DNA of 64,000 bases. Source: Spirochaetota bacterium. GTDB lineage: Bacteria > Spirochaetota > Spirochaetia > Treponematales > UBA12059. This document shows positions 18,745 through 27,310 of this stretch, in pieces. Position 1 is the stretch's first letter, and each line of letters begins with the position of its first letter. A model generated the notes under the pieces. That model was given only the letters and a program-made list of their open reading frames with translations, was not told the origin of the DNA and searched no databases. The position numbers and the translations under genes were made by a program. The stretch covers positions 1-64,000 of the forward strand of contig JAKLDN010000007.1 in NCBI GenBank assembly GCA_022703505.1. The letters are read 5' to 3'.

Positions 18745-20418
18745 TCAATTGGATTTATCGTGGACGCCCCGGACCGCGCGGCCCGAGGGATCCGCCAGCT
18801 TGGCCCACTCGGCGTCCCAGCGGATGGCGGTGGGGGTGGAGCAGGCGATGGAGGGCCCGTCGGGGACCAGGTCCACCGCCGAGGGGTTCTTGAAGTGCTC
18901 CTCGAAGATGGACCGGAACCAGTACGCCTCCTTGGTCGGGGGCGTCTTGACCGGGAAGCGGTGCCGGGCGTTGGCCATGGCGGAGTCGGAGACCTCCTTT
19001 TCCGCGTGGGCCTTGATGGAGTCGATCCAGGAGTACCCCACCCCGTCGGAGAACTGTTCCTTCTGCCTCCACAGGACCTCGTCGGGCACCCACCCGTCGA
19101 AGGCTTTGCGCAGGATGTACTTCTCCATGCGGCCCTCGTCCTTGCGGATCATCTTGTGCTTGGGGTCGATGTTCATGGCCGTGTCCAGGAACTCGGGGTC
19201 CAGGAAGGGCACCCGGGCCTCGACCCCCCAGGCGGTCATGGCCTTGTTGGCCCGGAGGCAGTCGTACAGGTGCAGCAGGGAAAGCTTGCGCACCAACTCC
19301 TCGTGGAACTCCACGGGGTTGGGGGCCTTGTGGAAGTAGAGGTAACCGCCGAAGATCTCGTCGGACCCCTCCCCCGAAAGGACCATCTTGATCCCCATGG
19401 ACTTGATCACCCGGGACATGAGGTACATGGGCGTGCCCGCCCGGATGGTGGTGACGTCGAAGGTCTCCAGGTGGTAGATGACGTCGGGGATGGCGTCCAG
19501 GGCTTCCTGGACGGTGAACTCGATCTCGTGGTGTTGGCTGCCGATGAACTCGGCCACCTTGCGGGCGTATTTCGTGTCCGGGGCGCCCGGGAGGCCCACG
19601 GAAAAGGAGTGCATCCGGGGCCACCAGGCCCGCTCGGTGTCCCCGCTTTCCACGCGCTTTTCGGAGAACTTCGCGGCGATGGCGGCGATGATGGAGGAGT
19701 CCACTCCGCCGGAGATCAAAAGGCCGTAGGGCACGTCGCACATGAGCTGGCGCTTGACCGCCGAGCACAGGGCGTCCCGGAGGGCTTCCAGGTCCGCCTC
19801 CCCGTCGGGGATCCTCCCGGGAGCGGCCCAGGCGGGCTCGTACCACTTCACCAGCCTGCCCTCGGAGCCCTTGTAGTAGTGTCCCGGCGGGAAGACCTCC
19901 ACCTTGGGACAGACGTCGTAGAGGGCCTTCATCTCCGAGGCCACGAAGAGGTTGCCCTCCCCGTCCCGACCCCAGTACAGGGGGTTGATGCCGATGTGGT
20001 CCCGGGCGATGAAGAAGTCCCCGTCCCGGGGATCGTAGATCACGAAGGCGAAGATCCCGTTCATGAGCTTGACGAAGTCGGGACCGAGTTCGTCGTAGAG
20101 GTAGAGGATGGGCTCGCAGTCCGAGGCCGTCTGGAACTCGTGGGCTTTTTTGAGGTACCGGGCCCGGAGCTCCAGGTGGTTGTAGATCTCCCCGTTCACG
20201 GAAAGTACGCGGCCCGTGCCCTTGTCCACCAGGGGCTGGGCACCGTGGGTGACGTCCACGATGGCCAGGCGCTCGTGGCAGATCACCGCACGCTTGTCCG
20301 AGTAGACCCCGCTCCAGTCCGGGCCGCGGTGGCGGATGCGCTTGACCCGGTTGATGGCGAGCTTCCGGAGCTCGACCGGGTTACCCTTGATATCCAGGAC
20401 CGTGAAGATTCCGCACAT
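18745..20418 (-). CDS. asnB: Asparagine synthetase B (glutamine-hydrolysing)
   Basis: 557 aa, close to E. coli AsnB. Cys2 (MCGIF) is the glutaminase nucleophile and RHRGPDWSG (29-37) the glutamine pocket. The synthetase domain carries the PP-loop SGGVDSS at 236-242, and GEGSDEIFGGYLYFHKAP lies in the acyl-AMP site. It makes asparagine from aspartate, glutamine and ATP. GGAGAG precedes the ATG. A likely promoter (TTGTCC-18-GATAAT, minus strand, about 20448-20477) lies in the gap before the sensor kinase gene. Confidence 0.97.
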   Translation of the reverse strand: MCGIFTVLDIKGNPVELRKLAINRVKRIRHRGPDWSGVYSDKRAVICHERLAIVDVTHGAQPLVDKGTGRVLSVNGEIYNHLELRARYLKKAHEFQTASDCEPILYLYDELGPDFVKLMNGIFAFVIYDPRDGDFFIARDHIGINPLYWGRDGEGNLFVASEMKALYDVCPKVEVFPPGHYYKGSEGRLVKWYEPAWAAPGRIPDGEADLEALRDALCSAVKRQLMCDVPYGLLISGGVDSSIIAAIAAKFSEKRVESGDTERAWWPRMHSFSVGLPGAPDTKYARKVAEFIGSQHHEIEFTVQEALDAIPDVIYHLETFDVTTIRAGTPMYLMSRVIKSMGIKMVLSGEGSDEIFGGYLYFHKAPNPVEFHEELVRKLSLLHLYDCLRANKAMTAWGVEARVPFLDPEFLDTAMNIDPKHKMIRKDEGRMEKYILRKAFDGWVPDEVLWRQKEQFSDGVGYSWIDSIKAHAEKEVSDSAMANARHRFPVKTPPTKEAYWFRSIFEEHFKNPSAVDLVPDGPSIACSTPTAIRWDAEWAKLADPSGRAVRGVHDKSN

Positions 20419-20447
20419 GGCACTCTCCGAAACAGGAAGACTGGTGC

Positions 20448-20478
20448 GGGATTATCCAATAAAACGGCCGTGCGGGAC
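20448..20478 (-). promoter_or_regulatory. Candidate asnB promoter
   Basis: On the minus strand, TTGTCC, an 18-bp spacer and GATAAT (about 20478-20448). The leader would be about 25-30 nt, consistent with the GGAGAG ribosome-binding site. Confidence 0.45.
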
Positions 20479-20522
20479 AAGGGCTTGTTTCTGTAAAAAG
20501 ATACATTTTTCCGAAATCGGCC

Positions 20523-22352
20523 CTATCCTGCCTCAGGATCCGGGGCGCCGGGACCTTTCGGGGTATCCAGGGGAAAGTCGACCCGGAACCGGGCGCCGCC
20601 GTCGTTCTCCCAGGTGAGGGTTCCTCTCAGCTGGGAGGTCAGGGCCAGGACGAGTTGGAGGCCGAGGCGTCGGGACCCCGCGGGATCGAAGCCCGGGGGC
20701 AGACCGGGACCGTTGTCGGAAACGGTAAGGCAGGCCGTTCCGTCCTTATGGGCCAGGACCACGGAGACCGCGGCGGGACCCCGTCCGGAGGCGTGCTTGA
20801 AGGCGTTCGTTACGAGCTCGGCCGTGATCAACCCGAAGGGGATGGCCGATTCCAGGGGACAACGTACGGTCTCGCAGGTTAAAGAGACCTGGAGGGGGTT
20901 TTTCCCGGCATAGCTGCTCCTCAGAAGATCGAGCAGGCGGCCGCAGTACTCGCCCAGGTCGATGTCCGTCAGATTTTCGGATCCGTAGAGCATCTCGTGC
21001 ACCATGGACATGGCGGAGATCCGGGATTCCAGTCCCTTCAAGGACGCCTCGCCGTCCTCCGAACTGGCGCCCTCCTGAAGGCGGATCAGGCTCAGGGTCA
21101 TCTGGAGATTGTTCTTGACGCGATGGTGGATTTCCTTGAGCAGGACGCTCTTCTCGTCCAGAAGACGGCTCAGGCGGAGGGCTTCCTCCTCCTTTTCCGC
21201 GTCCCGCCTCTGGACCGATTCCGCCATGCCGTCCAGGGCCGCCGAGATCCGCCCGAGATCCGACGAATCTCCCTCCAGACGGACCCGGGCTCCGAGGTCC
21301 CCTCCCCGGATCCGGTCCACCGCCGACCCGATCCGGGAAAGCCTCCGGCCGAAGAGGATTTCGGAGAGTATCCCGGCCAGGGCCAAAGCCAGGATCGCCG
21401 CCCCGGCCATGGCCAGGAGGTTTCGTCGGGTGATGGTGCGGCTTGCTCTCAGGATCTTTTCCCGGGGTACCGCGTAGACCACGGTGATGTAGGGCGCCGG
21501 GTCCCCTTCCAGCCGGAGCTTCCGGTACCCGAAGAAGCGGACGACTCCGTCGGAGCTGGTATCCAGGAAGGTCCCCGCGTCGTCCCCCCGCTGGATGCGA
21601 AGCCAGACTTCCTCCTTGATGGGTTTCCCGACGGGATTGGCGTCCCGGGGAGGATAGAAAAAAAGGCGTATCCCGTTCCGGTCCACGATGCCCAGGAAGG
21701 AGTCCGGATCGAGTTTGAAGGTCTCGAAGAGGACGGCATAGGCGGAGAGCTTGTATAAGGCGTTGATCGTCGCGTAGGGTCGGCCGGACTCGTCCGGGAT
21801 GGGGAAGGAGTAGGAAAAGGAGGGCTCCGACTGGACCAGGCCGAGGATATACTCCCCGGTACTGAAGCGGCCGGACGTGAGGGCCCGGTGTACGTGGGGG
21901 CGGATCGACAGGTCCGTACCCCGGGCCAGGAGGGAGGAGGCCGTGACCCGGCCGGCACCGTCGGTCAGGCTGAGGTTCAGGTATTCGGGGTTGCCGCTGT
22001 GGACGGCTTGCAGGGTCCGCTCCGCGATGTCGTCGTTCCGGGACCGGAACGACGGAAGGGCCGCCAGGACGGCCAGCATCTGTCGGGTGGACTCGGTAAT
22101 CCGGGTTTGAATGTCTCCGAAGGCCGCGGCTTGCCGCAGGGCTTCCGCGGCCGCCTGCTCCTCCATGTGCCGGGCGTGCTCGGCTCCGGTCACGGCGATG
22201 ATGTGGAAGGCCGGGGCCAGGGCGGCCACCAGGATCAGAAGGAGGGCACTCCGGATGGAGATCGCGGGAAACCAGGATTTTCGGCTCGTAGTTCGCTCCG
22301 TTTTCGGATTTCGTTCCTTCGTATAGTATCCCGCATCCGAACCGGCGGGCAA
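20523..22352 (-). CDS. Membrane sensor histidine kinase (Cache, HAMP, HisKA_2)
   Basis: About 609 aa. TM1 at about residues 33-53. A periplasmic dCache-like sensor domain follows (FSTGEYILGLVQSEPSFSY, GRPYATINALYKLS). TM2 is at about 315-335, then HAMP. The dimerisation helix has the HisKA_2 motif LLKEIHHRVKNNLQMTLSLI, with His in EIHHRVKNN the likely phosphoacceptor. The ATPase domain has NAFKH and DNGPGLPPG. This class usually signals to a separate response regulator, and none is adjacent. Only a TTG start at 22352 fits the frame, without a good ribosome-binding site, so the N-terminus is uncertain. Confidence 0.88.
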   Translation of the reverse strand: MPAGSDAGYYTKERNPKTERTTSRKSWFPAISIRSALLLILVAALAPAFHIIAVTGAEHARHMEEQAAAEALRQAAAFGDIQTRITESTRQMLAVLAALPSFRSRNDDIAERTLQAVHSGNPEYLNLSLTDGAGRVTASSLLARGTDLSIRPHVHRALTSGRFSTGEYILGLVQSEPSFSYSFPIPDESGRPYATINALYKLSAYAVLFETFKLDPDSFLGIVDRNGIRLFFYPPRDANPVGKPIKEEVWLRIQRGDDAGTFLDTSSDGVVRFFGYRKLRLEGDPAPYITVVYAVPREKILRASRTITRRNLLAMAGAAILALALAGILSEILFGRRLSRIGSAVDRIRGGDLGARVRLEGDSSDLGRISAALDGMAESVQRRDAEKEEEALRLSRLLDEKSVLLKEIHHRVKNNLQMTLSLIRLQEGASSEDGEASLKGLESRISAMSMVHEMLYGSENLTDIDLGEYCGRLLDLLRSSYAGKNPLQVSLTCETVRCPLESAIPFGLITAELVTNAFKHASGRGPAAVSVVLAHKDGTACLTVSDNGPGLPPGFDPAGSRRLGLQLVLALTSQLRGTLTWENDGGARFRVDFPLDTPKGPGAPDPEAG

Positions 22353-22393
22353 GGATTTTATCCCGAACGAGGGCCGCGAACCGCCGGCGCGGG

Positions 22394-23158
22394 CTATTCC
22401 GGGCGGCGGGCCCGTTTGCCCACGGCATAGGCCCGGCGGTAGAGCGCCCTGTCGTAGCGGACGTTCATGCCCCGGAGGGATTCCTCCTCGGCGCGGATTC
22501 GTTCCAGGACGGTCTCCAGCTTGTCGTACGCGCCGGTCCGCTCCAGGAACTCCAGGTACAGGCAGTCAATCTCCCGGTCGTTCACCAGGGTGCAGAAACG
22601 CTCGAACCCGGCGGCCGCGGCTTCCGGGGTGGCGGTGCGCTCCAGGATGCGGAGATGCAGGAGGTTCCAGGGCTTCTGCTCGAAGGTTCCGTCGGGCTTC
22701 CGGGGCAGTCGGCCGAGGTAACCCGAGGCGCGCTCGAAGTCCCCCGCCTCGAAGGCGGCCGCGGCCGCCTTGTAGAGGATGGCCGGGTTGTTCCGGGCCA
22801 GCCCCCCAAGGCAGGCTTCATACTCCGCCAGGGCTTCCTCCCGGGCCCCCGCCTCGGCCAGGGCGTCCGCGTATTCGATCCGGTTCTCCACGGTCGGGGA
22901 GAAGCTCGCCTTGTTCCGCAGGTCCCGAAGCTTCTTTGCCGGGACGAAGACCCGATCCACGGCGGTCTGCGCGACGACAAGGTGCCGCCGCAGCCGCAGG
23001 CCCGGAAGGATCTCGACGATCAGGTACGCCAGTCCTCCGACGTAGGGCAGGAAGAGGACGATCCAGATCCAGTAGTATGCCCGGCCCGTCCGCATGGCGT
23101 GCACGATGCACAGGAGCTGCAGGGCGTAGGGAAGGGCGAGCAGTACGTACCGCGCCAT
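22394..23158 (-). CDS. Membrane-anchored TPR-like protein with PLDc_N-type N-terminus
   Basis: 254 aa. Two N-terminal helices (about 4-22 and 30-50, RAYYWIWIVLFLPYVGGLAYLI) resemble the phospholipase D nuclease N-terminal domain (PLDc_N). The cytoplasmic remainder is helical, with TPR-like pairs (IEYADALAEAGAREEALAEYEACL, ILYKAAAAAFEAGDFERASGYLGRL). There is no catalytic motif. Similar proteins are annotated only as hypothetical. Its ribosome-binding site (GGAGAG) comes from the duplicated tail of ettA just upstream. Confidence 0.65.
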   Translation of the reverse strand: MARYVLLALPYALQLLCIVHAMRTGRAYYWIWIVLFLPYVGGLAYLIVEILPGLRLRRHLVVAQTAVDRVFVPAKKLRDLRNKASFSPTVENRIEYADALAEAGAREEALAEYEACLGGLARNNPAILYKAAAAAFEAGDFERASGYLGRLPRKPDGTFEQKPWNLLHLRILERTATPEAAAAGFERFCTLVNDREIDCLYLEFLERTGAYDKLETVLERIRAEEESLRGMNVRYDRALYRRAYAVGKRARRPE

Positions 23159-23161
23159 GGG

Positions 23162-23312
23162 CTATCTCTCCAACTTTCGGTATACATACCTATGCGGCCG
23201 CGCCGGGCCGCGGGCCCGGCGGTTCGGTTCGCGCGAGACGCGAACCGTCCGCCAACAAACCGCCGACCGGCCGATCATCTCTCCAACTTTCGATAAACGT
23301 ATCTATGTGGCC
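23162..23312 (-). repeat. Tandem copy of the ettA 3' end
   Basis: The last codons of ettA (RPHRYVYRKLER, stop) are encoded again about 110 bp downstream, 23162-23200, in an open frame of 38 codons that begins at an ATG overlapping the ettA stop. The two copies differ only by synonymous third-position changes (for example AGA/AGG, TAC/TAT, GTT/GTA). The spacer holds a GC-rich hairpin (GGTTCG...CGAACC). Confidence 0.7.
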
Positions 23313-24954
23313 GGTCCGCGGAGGCGCCGAGCTTCTCACGGCGGTACTCGGCGTACTCGGTCCAGTTGCCGTCGTACCAGACCACCTCCCCGTCCTCGAA
23401 GGCCAGGATGTGGGTGGCCACCCGGTCCAGGAACCACCGGTCGTGGCTGACCACCAGGGCGCAGCCCGCGAAGGAATCCAGAGCCTCCTCCAGGGCGCGC
23501 AGGGTGTTCACGTCCAGGTCGTTCGTCGGCTCGTCCAGCAGGAGGACGTTCGCGGCGGTCTGGACCATCAGGGCCAGGTTCAGGCGATTCCGCTCGCCCC
23601 CGGACAGGACCCCGACCTTCCTCTGCTGGTCCGCCCCGGAGAAGTTGAACCAGGAGCAGAAGGCCCGGGAGTTGATCTCCCGGGTTCCCCCCAGCTTGAC
23701 GATGTCCAGGCCCCCGGAGAGCTGTTCCCAGACGGACTTGTCCGGATCCAGGTTCCCCCGCATCTGATCCGCATAGGCCAGCTTTACGGTCTCCCCCAGC
23801 CGCAGGGTCCCGGAGTCGGGTTTCTCCTCCCCCGTGATCAGCCGGAGCAGGGTGGTTTTACCCGCCCCGTTGGGCCCCACGATGCCCACCACGGCCCCCG
23901 GGGGTACCTCGAACTCGAGTCCCTGGAAGAGGACCTTGTCCCCGTAGGACTTCGAAAGCCCCTTGGCCTCGATCACCACGGATCCCAGCCGGGGACCCGC
24001 GGGCAGGAAGATCCTGGTTTCCTTGATCTTCTCCCGGCCGTCCTCGGCCAGGAGCTTCTCGTACTGGGAGATGCGGGCCTTGCTCTTGGCGTGCCGTCCC
24101 TTGGGGCTCATGCCGATCCACTCGAGTTCCCGGGCCAGGGTCCGGGCCCGCTCGCTCTCGCCCTTCTCCTCCTGCTCCAGCCGCTGGCGCTTCTGGTCCA
24201 GCCAGCTCGAGTAGTTGCCCTTCCAGGGGATGCCCTCCCCCCGGTCCAGCTCCAGGATCCAACCGGCCACGTTGTCCAGGAAGTACCGGTCATGGGTCAC
24301 TGCGATGACGGTGCCCGCGTACTCCCGGAGGTGGCGCTCCAGCCAAGCCACGGTCTCCGCGTCCAGGTGGTTCGTGGGCTCGTCCAGAAGGAGGATGTCC
24401 GGCTTTCGCAGGAGGAGGCGGCAGAGGGCTACCCGGCGGCGCTCTCCCCCGGACAGGACGTCCACGACCTGGTCTCCCGGAGGACAGCGCAGGGCTTCCA
24501 TGGCGAACTCCAGGCGGGAGTCCAGGTCCCAGGCGTCCGCGGCGTCCAGTTTTTCCTGGAGGGCGGCCTGCCGGGTCGCGAGCTTGTCGAAGTCCGCGTC
24601 GGGATCCCCGAAAGCCTCGTTCACCTCGTCGAATTCTTTCAGGAGGTCCACGATCTCCTGGACCCCCTCGCTGACGATCTCCTTGACGGTCCTGCCGGTC
24701 TGGAGCTTGGGCTCCTGCTCCAGGAAACCGATGGTGTAGCCCGGGGAGACGGAGGTCTCCCCGGCGAATTCGGTGTCGACCCCCGCCAGGATCCGGAGCA
24801 GGCTCGATTTGCCCGAGCCGTTGAGGCCGATGACGCCGATCTTGGCGCCGTAGAAGTAGGAGAGACTGATGTCCTTGAGGACCTGCTTGGTGCCGTGTCG
24901 CTTGGAGACGCGGTACATGGAATAGATGATCTTCTTGTCGTCGACGGTTGCCAT
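23275..24954 (-). CDS. ettA: Energy-dependent translational throttle EttA (ABC-F ATPase)
   Basis: 559 aa, two ABC domains without membrane segments. Walker A motifs are GLNGSGKSS and GPNGAGKTT; signatures are VDVLSGGERRRVALCRLLL and VGVLSGGERNRLNLALMV. LLLDEPTNHLDAETVAWLE and LLLDEPTNDLDVNTLRALE are the Walker B and D-loop pairs. The domain order and the C-terminal PHRYVYRKLER tail fit EttA rather than Uup. It binds the ribosomal E site and gates elongation according to ATP/ADP. No Shine-Dalgarno sequence is seen; TATCCT ends 6 nt before the ATG, so the mRNA may be leaderless. Confidence 0.93.
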   Translation of the reverse strand: MATVDDKKIIYSMYRVSKRHGTKQVLKDISLSYFYGAKIGVIGLNGSGKSSLLRILAGVDTEFAGETSVSPGYTIGFLEQEPKLQTGRTVKEIVSEGVQEIVDLLKEFDEVNEAFGDPDADFDKLATRQAALQEKLDAADAWDLDSRLEFAMEALRCPPGDQVVDVLSGGERRRVALCRLLLRKPDILLLDEPTNHLDAETVAWLERHLREYAGTVIAVTHDRYFLDNVAGWILELDRGEGIPWKGNYSSWLDQKRQRLEQEEKGESERARTLARELEWIGMSPKGRHAKSKARISQYEKLLAEDGREKIKETRIFLPAGPRLGSVVIEAKGLSKSYGDKVLFQGLEFEVPPGAVVGIVGPNGAGKTTLLRLITGEEKPDSGTLRLGETVKLAYADQMRGNLDPDKSVWEQLSGGLDIVKLGGTREINSRAFCSWFNFSGADQQRKVGVLSGGERNRLNLALMVQTAANVLLLDEPTNDLDVNTLRALEEALDSFAGCALVVSHDRWFLDRVATHILAFEDGEVVWYDGNWTEYAEYRREKLGASADRPHRYVYRKLER

Positions 24955-24960
24955 GCCGAA

Positions 24961-24990
24961 AGGATACACCGCCGGGGGCGGGGCTGTGTA
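24961..24990 (-). promoter_or_regulatory. Candidate leaderless promoter of ettA
   Basis: On the minus strand: TACACA (24990-24985), 18-bp spacer, TATCCT (24966-24961), then 6 nt to the ATG at 24954. The -35 box is only a moderate match. Confidence 0.35.
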
Positions 24991-25070
24991 GGGTAGGCAC
25001 GGACGGGATCACGAAGGGGGCTTGGTATAGATAATTCATTATTCATTAAATAAATATTTATATAAAATAT

Positions 25071-25099
25071 TTGACAGCAGGATAAATCCTGCCTAGAGT
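25071..25099 (+). promoter_or_regulatory. Strong promoter with operator palindrome in its spacer
   Basis: TTGACA (25071-25076, consensus), 17-bp spacer, TAGAGT (25094-25099). The spacer is almost entirely the perfect palindrome GCAGGAT-AA-ATCCTGC (25077-25092), a classic position for a repressor. Upstream 25030-25070 is A/T-only-like and could act as an UP element. The leader to the CBS gene would be about 165 nt. No gene is seen in the 315-bp gap. Confidence 0.65.
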
Positions 25100-25269
25100 T
25101 GAAGGTGGATCGAGTTCTTCCTCGGCTCCGCATCGTCAACGCCCGATCCGTAGGACATGGGACCGCACCGCACGGCCGGTCGGTTCCCTTCGTGAAGGAT
25201 GACGGCGGCCCCCGAGCAGGTTCTTTCGGGCTGTCGGCTCCGCGGCAATACGGTAAAAAGGAGCCCGCC

Positions 25270-25704
25270 ATGACCCTTATCAAGCACGTACTCCGGAACA
25301 AGATGACCCTCCCCGTGACCGTGGCGCCCGGCGATACGGTGTACTCGGCCCTGGAAGCCATGGCCAAGCACAACATCGGCGCCGTACTCGTCATGGACGG
25401 CAAGCGCCTGGTCGGAATCCTTTCGGAACGGGACTACGCGCGGAAGGTCGTTCTGAAGGGAAAACTCTCCAAGGACACCCTGGTGCGGGAGATCATGAGC
25501 GAGAAGGTCCACTTCGCCACGCCCGACCAGTCCGTGGACGAGTGCCTGGCCCGTATGACCCATGCCCGGTTCCGGCACATGCCGGTCCTGGACGGGGAGA
25601 AGAACGTGATCGGCATCGTCTCCATCGGGGACCTGGTGAAGGAGAAGATCGCGGAGCAGGAATTGGTGATCGACCAGCTCCAGCAGTACATCACCGCGGG
25701 CTGA
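25270..25704 (+). CDS. CBS-domain pair protein
   Basis: 144 aa made of two CBS domains (about 8-60 and 75-130): TVYSALEAMAKHNIGAVLVMDGKRLVGILSERDYARK and VDECLARMTHARFRHMPVLDG...VIGIVSIGDLVKE. CBS pairs bind adenine nucleotides or SAM and act as energy sensors, usually on a partner enzyme; there is no attached effector. AAAGGAG lies 6 nt before the ATG. Transcription is probably from the repressed-type promoter upstream. Confidence 0.9.
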   Translation: MTLIKHVLRNKMTLPVTVAPGDTVYSALEAMAKHNIGAVLVMDGKRLVGILSERDYARKVVLKGKLSKDTLVREIMSEKVHFATPDQSVDECLARMTHARFRHMPVLDGEKNVIGIVSIGDLVKEKIAEQELVIDQLQQYITAG

Positions 25705-25712
25705 GGGCCTGC

Positions 25713-25750
25713 CCGGCGCGGCGGTCCGTCAGCCCGGGCCGCCGCGCCGG
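25713..25750. terminator. Long GC hairpin between convergent genes
   Basis: A 12-bp perfect stem (CCGGCGCGGCGG / CCGCCGCGCCGG) with a 14-nt loop separates the CBS gene from the convergent TolC gene. No T-run follows on either strand, so it may pause polymerase or protect 3' ends rather than terminate alone. Confidence 0.5.
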
Positions 25751-25780
25751 TGCCCGATACCCGGGCGCCTCGAAACCTTC

Positions 25781-27310
25781 CTACTTCGCCCCGGCCAGGA
25801 CGACGGCCAGGTCCTCTCCCCGCAGTATCCGAATATCCAGTTCCGCCAGGACCAGATCCACCTCGGTCCGGAGCACGTCCGAGACGGCACGGTCCCAGTC
25901 CGTCCGGGCCGCATCGGCCTCGTCCGCGGGGACCGTGCCCGCCGCGGCCAGGTCCCGCAGGCGCTCCCACTTGCGCCGGGAGAGGTCCGCGATCCGTTTC
26001 TGGATCTCCACCCGGTCCGCGAGGAAGGCCCGTCGCTCCTCCAGGGCCCGGGCGCGCTCCCGGGCCGTCTGCTCGGCTGCCCGGAGGTTCGCGGCGGCGG
26101 CCCGGGCTGCGAGGGCGTCCGACCGGGACCGCAGGGCCCGGGCTTCCCGGACGCTCAGGGGCACGTCCAGGGTCAGGGTGAGGTTGAGGTTCATCCCCGC
26201 GCCGGTCCCGCCGCCGAAGTAGTCGGACAGGACGGATCCCAGGTCGTCCGGGTCCGCCCGCGTGTCCGGATACCTGGGTTCCAGGGAGAGGCTGGCCCCG
26301 AAGGACGCGGCGTCCGATACGGCCCGGGCCGCGGCGTCCGCGGCGGCCCTCTCCAAGGCCAGGGCGGCCCGGGCCGCCTCCGGGGCGGTACGGGGTTCGG
26401 GAGCCGGGGCGGGGGCCAAAGCCGGAAGCCGGCCGGAAAGGGCGGGAGCCTCGGCCAGGCCCAGGAGGCCCGCGAGCCTCCGTTCGGCGTCCCGAAGGGA
26501 AAGCCGGGTCTCCTCCCGGGCGGCCCGGAGGGTCTCCGCGGCCAACTCCAGCTCCAGGGCCGCGTCCTCCGTGGCGGTCCCCCCCCGCCTGCGGAGCAGG
26601 GCGCTCTCCGCCCGCCTGCGCGCGGTCTCCAGACCGGCCGTCTGGGTGTCCAGCACCGCCCGGAGTACCAGGACCCGGCCCGCCAGGTCCACGGCCCCCC
26701 GGACCGCCTGGTTGCGGCGGCCCAGGTCGTCCAGGGCCGCCTGGTCCGACGCCAGTTCGGCGGAGCGCTTGGCCCCCGCCGCCGCGGCTACGGGCAGGAA
26801 CTGGCCGCCCGCCCCCAGGGGCTGGCGGAGGTTCGCGGACAGGGACGGGGTAAGCTCGTATTCCAGGGTTCCGTCCGTGTCGATCGCCTTGAAGGCCGCC
26901 TTGGCCCCGGCGCTCAGAGTGCCCGCCGTGGGCAGGGCCTGATTCAGGGTAAGGCCGCCGCCGGCGCTCAGGGTGCGGGCGTCGGCGTAGTCGAACCCCG
27001 TGAAATCGAAGATCCGCCGCTGGTCCAGGGAAAAGGGGGTCAGCCCCAGGATGAAGCGGGGCCGGGCCTCGTCCAGCTTGAGCTCGTACTGAACCCGGGC
27101 CGTCTGGGCGGCGGCACGGGAGGCGGCCACCGCCGGATCGTTCTCCAGGGCCCGGACGGCGACCTGGGACAGGGTGAGGGGGGATCCGGTCGGACCGGGT
27201 CCGGCGGCCTGGGCGGCGGCCGGCAGGATCGCCGCCAGCGCGGCGAAGGCGGCCGCGGCCGCCCGCAGGAACGCAGGGTTCATGACGATTTTCCTTCGTA
27301 CCGTGTTCAT
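25781..27310 (-). CDS. TolC-family outer membrane efflux channel
   Basis: 509 aa with an N-terminal signal peptide (AAAAAFAALAAILPAAAQAA). Two repeats of the outer membrane efflux protein fold follow, with long alanine/arginine-rich amphipathic helices (AARAAAANLRAAEQTARERA). It would form the trimeric outer-membrane duct of the RND pump encoded upstream. The ATG at 27310 overlaps the RND stop (ATGA), giving coupling; a second Met nine residues later (27283) would put the signal peptide in a more usual position. The presence of an outer membrane follows from this operon. Confidence 0.88.
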   Translation of the reverse strand: MNTVRRKIVMNPAFLRAAAAAFAALAAILPAAAQAAGPGPTGSPLTLSQVAVRALENDPAVAASRAAAQTARVQYELKLDEARPRFILGLTPFSLDQRRIFDFTGFDYADARTLSAGGGLTLNQALPTAGTLSAGAKAAFKAIDTDGTLEYELTPSLSANLRQPLGAGGQFLPVAAAAGAKRSAELASDQAALDDLGRRNQAVRGAVDLAGRVLVLRAVLDTQTAGLETARRRAESALLRRRGGTATEDAALELELAAETLRAAREETRLSLRDAERRLAGLLGLAEAPALSGRLPALAPAPAPEPRTAPEAARAALALERAAADAAARAVSDAASFGASLSLEPRYPDTRADPDDLGSVLSDYFGGGTGAGMNLNLTLTLDVPLSVREARALRSRSDALAARAAAANLRAAEQTARERARALEERRAFLADRVEIQKRIADLSRRKWERLRDLAAAGTVPADEADAARTDWDRAVSDVLRTEVDLVLAELDIRILRGEDLAVVLAGAK

